DNA of 36,210 bases, taken from the NCBI GenBank assembly GCA_016191235.1, contig JACPOZ010000031.1, positions 1-36,210 of the forward strand, given 5' to 3'. This DNA comes from Gammaproteobacteria bacterium. Lineage in GTDB: Bacteria > Pseudomonadota > Gammaproteobacteria > Ga0077554 > Ga007554. The position numbers and the translations under genes were made by a program. Numbering within the stretch: position 1 is the stretch's first letter; every line of letters starts with the position of its first letter. Of the stretch, positions 25,548-33,464 are shown in pieces. The notes beneath the pieces are model-generated. The model was not told the DNA's origin. It saw nothing but the letters and a program-made list of their open reading frames with translations, and made no database searches.

Positions 25548-25572
25548 AATTTCCCTGCAAGCCATGACGCAA

Positions 25573-26115
25573 TCACTCAGCACTCACCCTCTCCAATTCC
25601 ACCACATCACGTCCCCAGTCCACCGTATAAACACCCGCGTCCACAAAGCGCCGAAAACTCGAATACGGCCATTCCAGCGGTGAAGATGCCAAACCATGCT
25701 TCACAGGGTTAAAGTGGATGTATTCAACGTGGCGGGCAAAATCCTCCTCATCACGGATCTGATGTTCCCAGTAGCGGTGCTGCCATACCGCCTGTTCACG
25801 CCTCCTGGTTTGGGAGGCATTAGCCACGCCACGTAACGCCGGATTGCAATCCTTGGTGAACCGGGTTTTGATTAATCGCCACCGTGTTGCAAAGTCTGCA
25901 TCATCTGGTGGCATTGTCCAGATACAGTGCAGATGATCAGGCAACACAACCATCGCATCGAGTGTGAATGGGCGTTGCTAACATACTTTTCGTATCGCCT
26001 CGCGCAACACCCCCACCGCCTCCGCCGAGGCCAATATTGGCCGCCGTTGTTCCGTCACAACGGTGAAGAAAAATGAACCGCCGGGTATGAAAGATCGCCG
26101 ATATCTCATTGCCAT
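25573..26115 (-). pseudogene. REP-associated tyrosine transposase (RAYT) with a nonsense codon
   Basis: The full frame from ATG 26115 encodes a 180-codon Y1/HUH transposase. The N-terminus MAMRYRRSFIPGGSFFFTVV is typical of RAYTs. The HUH motif is in LPDHLHCIW, and the catalytic Tyr in VEYIHFNPVKHGLA. A single TAG at 25978-25980 interrupts the frame after about 45 codons, just before QRPFTLDAMVVLPDHLH. No frameshift is needed; both halves are in the same frame. Restart at the ATG at 25953 would give a 126-residue protein that keeps the HUH and Tyr motifs but lacks the N-terminal strand. RAYTs act on REP palindromes, and two copies bracket this gene. Confidence 0.85.
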
Positions 26116-26121
26116 TCCCTT

Positions 26122-26147
26122 GTCGGGTTACGCTGCGCTAACCCGAC
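26122..26147. repeat. REP palindrome, copy 3
   Basis: GTCGGGTTA and TAACCCGAC with the loop CGCTGCGC, in the same orientation as copy 1. It lies six bases before the RAYT start codon and 11 bases from the end of the truncated methyltransferase start. Confidence 0.9.
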
Positions 26148-26158
26148 CTATGGACTAC

Positions 26159-26251
26159 GGACTTTTCAGTATCCCCCAACAGAATGTGCGACTCCAGTTT
26201 TGGCTGCGCGTCCTTGCCAATCCAGGTGAGTTCCAGTTCTTGTCTTGTCAT
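26159..26251 (-). pseudogene. N-terminal fragment of an adenine-specific DNA methyltransferase
   Basis: From ATG 26251 the frame reads MTRQELELTWIGKD followed by AQPKLESHILLGDTEKS and then runs into the REP element. The ELTWIGK...LE..ILL.D.EKS pattern is the start I know from Mod-type site-specific adenine methyltransferases. Only 31 codons remain. It starts 37 bases after the AAA_13 ATPase gene on the same strand, so the intact gene would have been the next gene in that operon. The likely other end is the remnant at 23706-23855. Confidence 0.65.
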
Positions 26252-26288
26252 TCTTTATTTTCCGGCCTTGCTATGCGACGTTCGCCGA

Positions 26289-28577
26289 TCATGGGGCGCC
26301 CTTGTGGACCACAGACAATGCGCGATCCACATAGGTCTTCAATTCGGCCGCTGTAATAGTGACCGAATCTGCCCCATCTGGATTGGTGTCATGATGAAAC
26401 TGACCGGCGTATTCGTTTATCTCATTCAACTCATCCACTAGGTTTTTTGCATGGGATAGCGGGCTAGTCGCGAGCGAATTTCGAATAAGCACCACGACCT
26501 TCCCAAACAAATGATCTTTTGGGAGCAGGCCGGGAAATCTGCGGTGTAGATAACCTTCGAGCATGGGGCGAATAGCTTTTGCGACTGACCGTGAATCACC
26601 CCTATTCCCTTCCGAGAACTCATTCAGCAATCGATGGTGTTGTGAATAAACAGACTCACATTCCTTATCGATATCAAGAGATGCAAAGTCGGTATAGTTG
26701 TTTTGTGCGCCAACAAGCTGAAACAATTCAACGGGCGAAGCCTTATCTTCTTTCCGAAGCGCATCGCGCAGGTCGCGAAGGAAATATGGGTCATGCGCAA
26801 GCACGATCAATTGCGAGGCCTTTGAGCGAATCTTCTTGAGGACGGTTCGGGTGTATTGCCTTCGATTTAAATCCAAGCTGCACATCGGGTCATCAATCAC
26901 AATAATTCGATGAGCCAGATTCGGGTCATCGAGCGCGCAGGCAATAAAAAACGCGAATGCCAATGTTCGTTTGTCACCTTCGCTAAGTGCAGTTGCAAAT
27001 GAGGGTGGCCCTCCCTCAAGAGGAACCTCTTTCCCTCTGAGTAACAATCCGTATTCGCTGCGTGGAGCGTTTCCTCTGAAGTTTGCACTCAGTCCTCTAA
27101 TAGTGAATGACGCGCCAAACTTCGCCAGTAGCTCATTGATTGATTTCTGATACCTACCTAATGTTTCCGTCATCAGGGTGTCGAGATGTTCGCGCGCCGC
27201 CTTTTTTGTTTTCTCCGCCGTTTCCGCGTCTGTTCGCGCGGTAGCGAGTTGTGTAAACAGGCCAATGACTGCTGGATCATGACGGCGCTTTGTCGCGTGA
27301 AGCTGCTGAATTTGTTGTTGCAACAGTGCGGCGTTGTCCGTACTAAGTTGAGCCTTGTAGCCGCCGATAAGCCCCGACGCCGCTTGGATGGCGGTATTTG
27401 CAGCGCGAATGTGCACTAAGAATTGATCCCAAAGCATAGCTGCCTTGGCCTTATCCTCTGCGCTACCTAGCGATTCCAAAGGTGCAGCCTTCTTCCTGCG
27501 GGCCAAGTCAGTCATAAAATCACGAACCGCAGTCAAGGTAGAGTCTGCGGCCGACGCGTCAAACACTATCGCTTGCGTTGGCAAATGTTCACTCCAAGCT
27601 TCCGCTTGAGCAGCGGCCACCTTCACGCTCTTGGTGAAGCCGTCCACAATGCTTGCCGCTGCAGCAACCTCAACTTTCGTTTGGAGGGCAGCTACTTTGC
27701 TCTTCAGATCGGCGTATGCCGCATTGAAATGGGTCTGATAGGCCTTTACCAGATCATTGCTGGAAATGTTTTGGTCGCAAAATGGGCAGGTTGAACCATT
27801 CCCAAATTGCCTACCTTGGCTTAACCAACTTTCAGCCCCTTTTCCTCCCAATTTTGCAATATGTTGCTTAACCACGCTTTCGGCGTCAGCGTGAACGTTA
27901 TTCAAAGAGAGCGCCAAGCCCGCAAACAGGTTGTCAAGATCAAATATTGGTTCGGCGATCGTCTGGGGAACCGGTTTCGCTTGAATCATCGCCACATTGC
28001 TAGCAGCCGTTAAACGTTTCTGGAGTTCGATAAGCTTTGTATCTATTTCGGAGACCGGCTGTAGCTTTTCGAATTGAGCGAGGGGCAAACCTTGGTGATG
28101 CCCAGAGAGTTGTCCCTGGATGCTTTGGACATCTTCTGCCGCTGTCTTCGCCTCGGCGGTCGACTTATCTACGTTGTCTCGCGCCGCCAAGGCTGCTTCG
28201 CCAAGAGCGAATTCCAACAAATTTTTTCGATGATCAGTATTGACCAATCCGCCCGAATGAACATTGCGCCCTATGAAGTCGGCGTCAAACACAAAAAGCT
28301 CAGGGCGCTGTTCAGACCAGGCGCCATTCTCAAAAGTGACTTTATGTCCGTTTTCGAATTGCAAAATGACTTTCGGAGGTAGCGTTCCATCAATTGTCTT
28401 GCAGGCGCTAACTAGGGACGCATTGTTGGTGGAGACAGAACGAAGAACAGTCGCTAAAGTGGACTTGCCGCGCCCATTGTCGGCGTAGATAAGTGTCGTT
28501 TTGCTGCATGAATGGGGTTTGCCATTCGCCTCATGCAAAAGGCCAATGCCTTGAATTTCGGCGATCCGTTCAAGCAT
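26289..28577 (-). CDS. AAA_13 / Rad50-like ATPase with CxxC hook (PrrC/RloC-like architecture)
   Basis: A 762-residue ABC-type ATPase. The Walker A is ADNGRGKST at 32-40. Helical regions (about 135-260 and 275-480) flank a CPFC motif at 264-267, like a zinc hook. The ABC signature is LSEGDKRTLAF at 531-541, the Walker B IIVIDDPMCSLD at 558-569, and the H-loop His is 595. The C-terminal domain (about 610-762) has IRPMLEGYLHRRFP (Arg670, Glu674) and GQFHHD (His728/729). PrrC and RloC anticodon nucleases share the ATPase type and an Arg-Glu-His set, and RloC also has a zinc hook, but here the spacing from Glu to His is longer than I know for PrrC. The start at 28577 (MLERIAEIQGIGLL) fits the family better than 28589. 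Confidence 0.85.
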   Translation of the reverse strand: MLERIAEIQGIGLLHEANGKPHSCSKTTLIYADNGRGKSTLATVLRSVSTNNASLVSACKTIDGTLPPKVILQFENGHKVTFENGAWSEQRPELFVFDADFIGRNVHSGGLVNTDHRKNLLEFALGEAALAARDNVDKSTAEAKTAAEDVQSIQGQLSGHHQGLPLAQFEKLQPVSEIDTKLIELQKRLTAASNVAMIQAKPVPQTIAEPIFDLDNLFAGLALSLNNVHADAESVVKQHIAKLGGKGAESWLSQGRQFGNGSTCPFCDQNISSNDLVKAYQTHFNAAYADLKSKVAALQTKVEVAAAASIVDGFTKSVKVAAAQAEAWSEHLPTQAIVFDASAADSTLTAVRDFMTDLARRKKAAPLESLGSAEDKAKAAMLWDQFLVHIRAANTAIQAASGLIGGYKAQLSTDNAALLQQQIQQLHATKRRHDPAVIGLFTQLATARTDAETAEKTKKAAREHLDTLMTETLGRYQKSINELLAKFGASFTIRGLSANFRGNAPRSEYGLLLRGKEVPLEGGPPSFATALSEGDKRTLAFAFFIACALDDPNLAHRIIVIDDPMCSLDLNRRQYTRTVLKKIRSKASQLIVLAHDPYFLRDLRDALRKEDKASPVELFQLVGAQNNYTDFASLDIDKECESVYSQHHRLLNEFSEGNRGDSRSVAKAIRPMLEGYLHRRFPGLLPKDHLFGKVVVLIRNSLATSPLSHAKNLVDELNEINEYAGQFHHDTNPDGADSVTITAAELKTYVDRALSVVHKGAP

Positions 28578-28628
28578 AAAGTCCCCCATTCCTATTTCCG
28601 TTGTGCACCTTCATCAGGCTAACCTTAA

Positions 28629-29909
28629 TCACTCGTCGCTTTGGTCTTCCAATGCTGGGAACTCCAACCCCTCAATCTCCTGCAACGATTTCCCCGCAAT
28701 CCCCTGCAAATCCCCATACATGCCCACTGTTGCCCCCATCACGCGCATAATCTGTTCTTCGCGTTTGGCCCACTGCTTCATGATTGCCTTTCTTTCCTTG
28801 TCGAGGTCTTCCTGCATGGTGGAAAAGGCTTCGACAATGGCCTCAACGCGCTGGCGGAAGCGTGGGCCGGTGAGGTATTGGTAGACCATTTCGGTTTTGG
28901 TCTGCTGGCCTTCGGAGGTCTGCCGCGCAAGGGCAAGATCGAGCAATGACTGGCGCAAGATCATGGCTACCGGCAATGCGGCGCGGGGATGGGTTACCCA
29001 GACGCCCTCGACCATTTCAAAGGTTTCAACGCCTTTTGGCAAGGTGTGACTCACGATCACGGCGATTTCTGCCTTGGCGGTGCGCTGATCACCGCGAAGT
29101 TTTACCAGCCAGGCGTCGCTCCAGTTTTTGGTGCGTTTGAACTCCCACAAAATGCTGCCGCCAGATTGGCCGCCTGCACCGACAACACGGTGCAGCACAT
29201 CACCGCCATATTCGCCTTTGGGTACAGGCTCGATGGCATCGAAGGGGAATTTGCTGCGCAGCAGGTTTTCAAGTTCCAGCTCCTGCACTTCGCCCTGTAA
29301 TTGTTGCGAGCCTTGTTCGGCACGGCGCTTGAGGTCTTCGATCTGTTTCTGCATCGCGGCAATGGTCTGTTCTTTTTCCATTACTTTGAGTTTTTGTTCG
29401 TCCTCGGCTTCTTTTTTGGCTTGCTGGCGGGTGGCGTCGAGTCCTTCCTGCACGCGCTTTGCAACGGTGAGTTCCAGTTCACGCTTGGCATCGTCCAGTT
29501 CGCGCTGTTTTTTAATCAGATCGGCCTGCGCCTTTTGTGCCTCGGCAAGCTTTTCTTCACGGCTTTTCAGCACTTCTTGCAGATCAGCGACTTCGCGGGT
29601 TTTTTGTTCAAGGTCTGTTGCAGCGGCCTGCTTGGCTTTTTTGGCTTCCTCCGCCGTGATTCGGGTACGATCCTTTTTCAGTTGCACTTCAACCTGATCG
29701 GCCACTCGCTCATCAAGCGTGTTTTTTGCGTCGGCAAGTTGTTTTTCCTTCTCACGTATGGCCTGTTCACGTTTGGTAATATCGCTGTCTTTTTGCGCCA
29801 GTTGCTGCTCAAACTGTCTGCGGGTGGATTCAATCAGCGGTGCAGCCAGCGATTCGGTGAGCTTGATTTCCGTTTTGCAGTTGGGGCAGGTGATGGTGGG
29901 TTCTGTCAT
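28629..29909 (-). CDS. DUF2130 coiled-coil protein, possible PD-(D/E)XK nuclease
   Basis: A 426-residue protein. The N-terminus has a CPNC pair (8-11) like half a zinc ribbon. A very long charged coiled coil covers about 30-215. The DUF2130 domain runs from about 210 to 410. Within it the pattern Glu213, Asp237 (GGDVLH), then Glu256-Phe-Lys258 (LWEFKRT) followed by a Gln/Lys helix resembles a PD-(D/E)XK nuclease active site. That reading is mine by eye. The family is often found singly, and its role is not established. Its ATG overlaps the hepT stop (ATGA), so it is coupled to the toxin-antitoxin pair; the AAA_13 ATPase starts 51 bases downstream. Confidence 0.88.
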   Translation of the reverse strand: MTEPTITCPNCKTEIKLTESLAAPLIESTRRQFEQQLAQKDSDITKREQAIREKEKQLADAKNTLDERVADQVEVQLKKDRTRITAEEAKKAKQAAATDLEQKTREVADLQEVLKSREEKLAEAQKAQADLIKKQRELDDAKRELELTVAKRVQEGLDATRQQAKKEAEDEQKLKVMEKEQTIAAMQKQIEDLKRRAEQGSQQLQGEVQELELENLLRSKFPFDAIEPVPKGEYGGDVLHRVVGAGGQSGGSILWEFKRTKNWSDAWLVKLRGDQRTAKAEIAVIVSHTLPKGVETFEMVEGVWVTHPRAALPVAMILRQSLLDLALARQTSEGQQTKTEMVYQYLTGPRFRQRVEAIVEAFSTMQEDLDKERKAIMKQWAKREEQIMRVMGATVGMYGDLQGIAGKSLQEIEGLEFPALEDQSDE

Positions 29910-30265
29910 GTCAGTTTTCTCTTGAGCACGATCAAATGAGGGAGCAGGGTGGGAATGTCGCTACGGATGATGCTCCACAGCGTGTCGTTGTCGATGCCGA
30001 TGCCGAGATAGCCATGGATCAGCCGGTTGCGGGTGGCAATGATGAGCCGCCATGGTATTTGCGGATTAGCCTGTCGAACGCCATCTGGAATATGGGTGGC
30101 GGCCTCGCCGATTAGTTCCAGGTTGCGCACAGCAGCGTCGTAATTAAGCCCGCTGGCGACGAAACCGTCTTGATCCAAGCCTTGGGTGTAGGCAACGACC
30201 TTCTCGGCAAAGCCGATCATGTCATCGATGTAAAACCGCCATTCGCGCTGCGTGGCATCAGACAT
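29906..30265 (-). CDS. hepT: HepT-type HEPN ribonuclease toxin
   Basis: A 119-residue HEPN-domain protein of the DUF86/HepT family. The RX4H motif is Arg79-His84 in RNRLIHGY, with Tyr86 at the position that MntA-type antitoxins modify. Other marks are NYDAAVRNLELIGEAATHIP. In known pairs HepT is an RNase that is silenced by AMP transfer from MntA to the Tyr. AAGGAGG is well placed before the ATG at 30265, which overlaps the mntA end by eight bases; the frame is open a little further up to a TTG. Its stop overlaps the start of the DUF2130 gene. Confidence 0.93.
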   Translation of the reverse strand: MSDATQREWRFYIDDMIGFAEKVVAYTQGLDQDGFVASGLNYDAAVRNLELIGEAATHIPDGVRQANPQIPWRLIIATRNRLIHGYLGIGIDNDTLWSIIRSDIPTLLPHLIVLKRKLT

Positions 30266-30548
30266 GCACTGCCTCCTTTTCAATAAATGGACGCAGCTCC
30301 GCGCGCAGGGCCTTTTCGGTCACTAAGTCGATCGGGCAGCCGAACAGGTCTTCGAGATAGAACTGGACGCCGAAGTAGCGTTCAGATGTGGCCGGTCCGT
30401 CGAATGCGACCAAGATGTCGATGTCGCTATCGTTCCGCGCGGTGTCGCGTGCGGTGGAGCCGAACAGGGCAAGGTGCGTCACCCCGTATCGGGTCGCCAA
30501 TATTGGTTTGCTCTGGGTGAGCAGCTCAAGGACGCGTGATCGGTTCAT
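30258..30548 (-). CDS. mntA: MntA-type nucleotidyltransferase antitoxin
   Basis: A 96-residue minimal nucleotidyltransferase. The signature GSX10DXD is complete: Gly30-Ser31 (LFGSTARD) and Asp42-Ile-Asp44 (SDIDIL). In the HepT/MntA system this enzyme adds AMP units to HepT and so blocks the RNase. The start at 30548 has GGAGG six bases upstream and is preferred to the ATG at 30560. The 3' end overlaps hepT by eight bases. All catalytic residues are present, so the pair looks functional. Confidence 0.93.
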   Translation of the reverse strand: MNRSRVLELLTQSKPILATRYGVTHLALFGSTARDTARNDSDIDILVAFDGPATSERYFGVQFYLEDLFGCPIDLVTEKALRAELRPFIEKEAVHV

Positions 30549-30810
30549 TGCAGCCTCCATTCAAATGCCAGTATCGTTTGTTCACCTGTTGCAGGAGTTG
30601 CTTTTCCAGTTTATCAACCAGATTATCACGCTTAGCTGGAGTTTCGCCCTGTCTTTGGAGTAACTCTCGACGCTTTAGGTCGCGTTGTGTTTCAAATTTT
30701 CGCCAGTTGGCCGCACTAAAAGGAAAAGCCCGGCGCCATCCCCCAAGTAGGGGGCGGACGTCGGGCTTCGCGGTTCTGATCCTGGTGTCGATCAGGGTGT
30801 CATGTGGCAT
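30526..30810 (-). CDS. Uncertain small ORF upstream of mntA
   Basis: A 94-codon frame rich in Arg and Lys. The first third is written across a GC-rich hairpin (30726-30768), which explains its odd composition. The latter part (RDNLVDKLEKQLLQQVNKRYW) could be an amphipathic helix. I do not recognise a family, and the frame overlaps the mntA start by 23 bases. It may be the tail of a lost gene, a small real gene, or chance. Confidence 0.25.
   Translation of the reverse strand: MPHDTLIDTRIRTAKPDVRPLLGGWRRAFPFSAANWRKFETQRDLKRRELLQRQGETPAKRDNLVDKLEKQLLQQVNKRYWHLNGGCNEPITRP
30726..30768. repeat. Nested GC-rich hairpin
   Basis: AAGCCCG and CGGGCTT (30726-30732 and 30762-30768) enclose CCCCC and GGGGG (30740-30744 and 30750-30754) with a five-base loop. 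It sits at the boundary between the accessory region and the ychF block. It resembles a dispersed palindromic repeat. There is no T-run after it on either strand. Confidence 0.45.
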
Positions 30811-30865
30811 AAGGGGTGCCTGCTAACTCAATACTCCGTATTTTCTGGATGTTGAAACGAAAGAC

Positions 30866-31957
30866 TCACACATTAAACCTGAAATGCATGACATCGCCAT
30901 CCTGCACGATGTAGTCCTTGCCTTCCAGGCGCCACTTGCCGGCCTCTTTGGCGCCTTGTTCGCCCTTGCCGGCGATAAAGTCGGCATAGGCGATTACTTC
31001 GGCGCGGATGAAGCCTTTTTCAAAGTCGGTGTGGATCACGCCCGCTGCCTGGGGTGCGGTGGCGCCGATTGAGATGGTCCAGGCGCGCACTTCTTTTACG
31101 CCGGCGGTGAAGTAGGTCTGGAGGCCGAGCAACTGGTAGCCAGCGCGGATCACGCGGTTCAGGCCTGGCTCATCCAGCCCCATATCTGCAAGGAAATCGC
31201 CCTTTTCGGCATCGGAGAGTTCCGCAATCTCGGACTCTATGGCGGCGCACACGGGCACCACCGTGGAGCCTTCCTGTGCTGCGAAGGCGCGTACCTGGTC
31301 GAGATAAGGGTTATCCGCAAAACCATTCTCCGCGACATTGGCGATGTACATGGTCGGTTTCACGGTGAGCAGGTGCAGGTCGCGCAACAGCCGCTGCTGG
31401 TCCGCATCCAGTCCGAGCGAGCGTATCGGTTTGGCCTCGTTGAGGCAGGCGAGCACTTTCTCCAGCACGGCCTTTTGCGCTACGGCCTCCTTGTCGCCGC
31501 CCTTTGCCGCCTTGGCGCAGCGCAGCAGCGCCTTTTCCGCCGTGTCCATGTCTGCCAACGCCAGTTCGGTGTTGATCACCTCGATGTCGCTGAGTGGATC
31601 AACCTTGCCCGCCACATGTACCACGTCGCTGCTTTCAAAGCAGCGCACCACATGGGCGATGGCCTGGGTTTCACGGATGTTGGCGAGGAATTTGTTGCCC
31701 AGTCCTTCACCCTTGGATGCGCCGGCTACCAAGCCCGCAATGTCCACGAACTCCATGGTGGTGGGCAGTACACGCTGCGGTTTAACAATGGCCGCCAGTG
31801 CGTCGAGGCGCGGGTCCGGCATCGCCACCACGCCGACGTTTGGCTCGATGGTGCAAAATGGATAGTTTTCCGCCGCAATGCCCGCGCTCGTTAACGCATT
31901 AAAGAGGGTGGACTTGCCTACATTGGGCAGGCCGACGATGCCGCATTTGAAACCCAT
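30866..31957 (-). CDS. ychF: Redox/ribosome-associated GTPase/ATPase YchF
   Basis: A 363-residue Obg-family P-loop protein. G1 is GLPNVGKST at 9-17; the [12 protein letters not shown] and [17 protein letters not shown] blocks (G2/G3) follow. The NVAEN segment stands in place of NKxD, which in YchF gives ATP preference. The C-terminal TGS domain has the ending [18 protein letters not shown]. Length equals E. coli YchF (363). AAAGGA lies before the ATG. It is the last gene of the conserved run rplY-pth-ychF, and the accessory region begins downstream. Confidence 0.97.
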   Translation of the reverse strand: MGFKCGIVGLPNVGKSTLFNALTSAGIAAENYPFCTIEPNVGVVAMPDPRLDALAAIVKPQRVLPTTMEFVDIAGLVAGASKGEGLGNKFLANIRETQAIAHVVRCFESSDVVHVAGKVDPLSDIEVINTELALADMDTAEKALLRCAKAAKGGDKEAVAQKAVLEKVLACLNEAKPIRSLGLDADQQRLLRDLHLLTVKPTMYIANVAENGFADNPYLDQVRAFAAQEGSTVVPVCAAIESEIAELSDAEKGDFLADMGLDEPGLNRVIRAGYQLLGLQTYFTAGVKEVRAWTISIGATAPQAAGVIHTDFEKGFIRAEVIAYADFIAGKGEQGAKEAGKWRLEGKDYIVQDGDVMHFRFNV

Positions 31958-32030
31958 AAATTTTCCTTTGAGCCATGTAAACCATGAAAAGCACGGAAGG
32001 GTTGCTGAGAATGAGCGGCGCAGGGATCAT

Positions 32031-32621
32031 TCAGGACTCCCCCGTGGCTGATTTGCTATGTAACTGGTTCATCGCCCGCTGTACCTCGCCGCATAGCAGT
32101 TCCGGCATCACGGCGAGCGCGGCGTCGATGGCTGCGTCGATCTGCTGCCGGTCCGCCAGCGAGGGACGCTGCAGCACGTAGTCGATGACCTGTTCCTTGC
32201 TGCCGGGATGGCCGATGCCGATGCGTAGGCGCATAAAATTAGCACCTAACCGGGCGATAATATCGCGCAGGCCGTTATGTCCGCCATGCCCTCCGCCCTG
32301 TTTGAGGCGCGCCACGCCGGGTGGCAGGTCAAGTTCGTCATGCACGACCAGGATGTTTTCTGCTGGAATTTTGTAAAAGCCCGCCAGGGCAGCCACCGAT
32401 TGCCCGCTACGATTCATGAAGGTGGCGGGCTTGAGCAGCCAGCAGTCGTGGCCCGCCAGGGAGACCTTGCAGACATCCCCCTGGAACTTGGACTCGGGTC
32501 TGAACGTGCCGCCCTGGCGTGCCAGGGCGTCAACAAACCAGAAGCCGGCGTTGTGCCGTGTCTGGTCGTAATTGCCGCCAGGGTTGCCCAGGCCGACAAT
32601 CAGATCAACCGGCGCCGACAA
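32031..32621 (-). CDS. pth: Peptidyl-tRNA hydrolase
   Basis: This 196-residue enzyme releases tRNA from peptidyl-tRNA that has dropped off the ribosome. The catalytic marks are [18 protein letters not shown] with His23, [10 protein letters not shown], and [22 protein letters not shown] and [18 protein letters not shown] complete the family pattern. The start is TTG at 32621 with GGAAAG upstream; no ATG fits the conserved N-terminus. It lies between ychF and rplY in the usual order. Confidence 0.96.
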   Translation of the reverse strand: MSAPVDLIVGLGNPGGNYDQTRHNAGFWFVDALARQGGTFRPESKFQGDVCKVSLAGHDCWLLKPATFMNRSGQSVAALAGFYKIPAENILVVHDELDLPPGVARLKQGGGHGGHNGLRDIIARLGANFMRLRIGIGHPGSKEQVIDYVLQRPSLADRQQIDAAIDAALAVMPELLCGEVQRAMNQLHSKSATGES

Positions 32622-32701
32622 CGTCGTTCTTTCCGTGGTTATGCAATAGCACTTTGGCCTTGCCTGATAACTGATGTTGCGCGTTTACTTCCCTTCCCCA
32701 A

Positions 32702-32725
32702 CCCTCCCGCAAGCGGGAGAGGGGG
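32702..32725. repeat. GC-rich hairpin between rplY and pth
   Basis: CTCCCGC, a two-base spacer and GCGGGAG form a perfect stem, extended by CC/GG pairs on both sides. No T-run follows, so it is more likely a dispersed palindromic repeat or a weak attenuator than a strong terminator. Confidence 0.45.
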
Positions 32726-32740
32726 AAAGTGCGCGATAAA

Positions 32741-33367
32741 TCAACCTGCGGCAGGCGTCGCGGCTGCAGCCGCTTCTTCCACGCTGCCGCGCGGTATATG
32801 GATAGATGCTACCGGCAGGTCGTGCTCGGCGCCGTGGGTCAGTGCAACGACTTCCACGCCCGTCGACAGCTTGAGATCGGACAGATGCACTGCCTCGTTC
32901 ACATGCAGGTTTTTCAGGTCAACTTCGATGAATTCCGGCAGATCCTTGGGCAGGCAGGTGACTTCCACGTCAATCATGAGATGGGAGACAATGCCGCCAC
33001 TCTGCTTCACGCCGGGTGCGATGTCGGCATTGATAAAGTGCAAGGGAACGTGCATGCGGATTTTTTCGTTTTCGTTAATGCGCAGGAAGTCCATGTGCAT
33101 GACGCGTGGCTTGCTGGGATGCCTTTGCACATCCTTGAGTACGGCGCGCTCCGTCTGTCCATCTATGTTGATGGTCAAAACGTGAGAATAAAACGCCTCG
33201 TGCGCCAGGCTCTTGAGAACCTCATTATGGTTGAGGTTGATATAGGTGGCATTTTTATCCGCGCCATACAGCACGGCGGGTACTTTGTTGTCATGACGCA
33301 GGCGGCGGCTCGCACCTTTCCCCAGGTCATGACGTGCTTCGGCGACCAGTTCAAAATTGATGCTCAT
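32741..33367 (-). CDS. rplY: 50S ribosomal protein L25 (Ctc form)
   Basis: A 208-residue long-form L25, which binds 5S rRNA. The N-terminal L25 domain (1-95) has LVAEARHDLGKGASRRLRHD, KVPAVLYG and HMDFLRIN. The C-terminal CTC/TL5-type domain (about 100-195) contains VPLHFINADIAPGVKQSGGI and DLPEFIEVDL. It ends in a short Ala-rich tail. GGAGAA lies before the ATG. It sits between prs and pth, the standard order in this bacterial group. Confidence 0.96.
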   Translation of the reverse strand: MSINFELVAEARHDLGKGASRRLRHDNKVPAVLYGADKNATYINLNHNEVLKSLAHEAFYSHVLTINIDGQTERAVLKDVQRHPSKPRVMHMDFLRINENEKIRMHVPLHFINADIAPGVKQSGGIVSHLMIDVEVTCLPKDLPEFIEVDLKNLHVNEAVHLSDLKLSTGVEVVALTHGAEHDLPVASIHIPRGSVEEAAAAATPAAG

Positions 33368-33423
33368 AGTGTTTCTCCACGGTTGCTGAAAACGCCCTCC
33401 CTTGCGACCAGGGAAGGCAATGT

Positions 33424-33453
33424 GCAGGGGCGGGCTTGTAAACCCGCCCCTGC
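33424..33453. repeat. Perfect GC-rich palindrome after prs
   Basis: GCAGGGGCGGG and CCCGCCCCTGC form an 11-base stem with an eight-base loop. It lies 11 bases beyond the prs stop and 56 bases before rplY. It may shape the prs 3' end, but no T-run follows on the minus strand, so it is recorded as a repeat. Confidence 0.55.
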
Positions 33454-33464
33454 TATAACTAAAA

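Noticed and set aside
23630-26150. Possible CRISPR array because of three similar repeats
   Set aside because: The copies are palindromic, in both orientations and far apart, with a RAYT gene between two of them; this is REP structure, not an array.
23306-30810. Integrative island attached to tRNA-Met
   Set aside because: The accessory region is on the 5' side of the tRNA, no integrase is present, and I saw no direct repeat of the tRNA 3' end.
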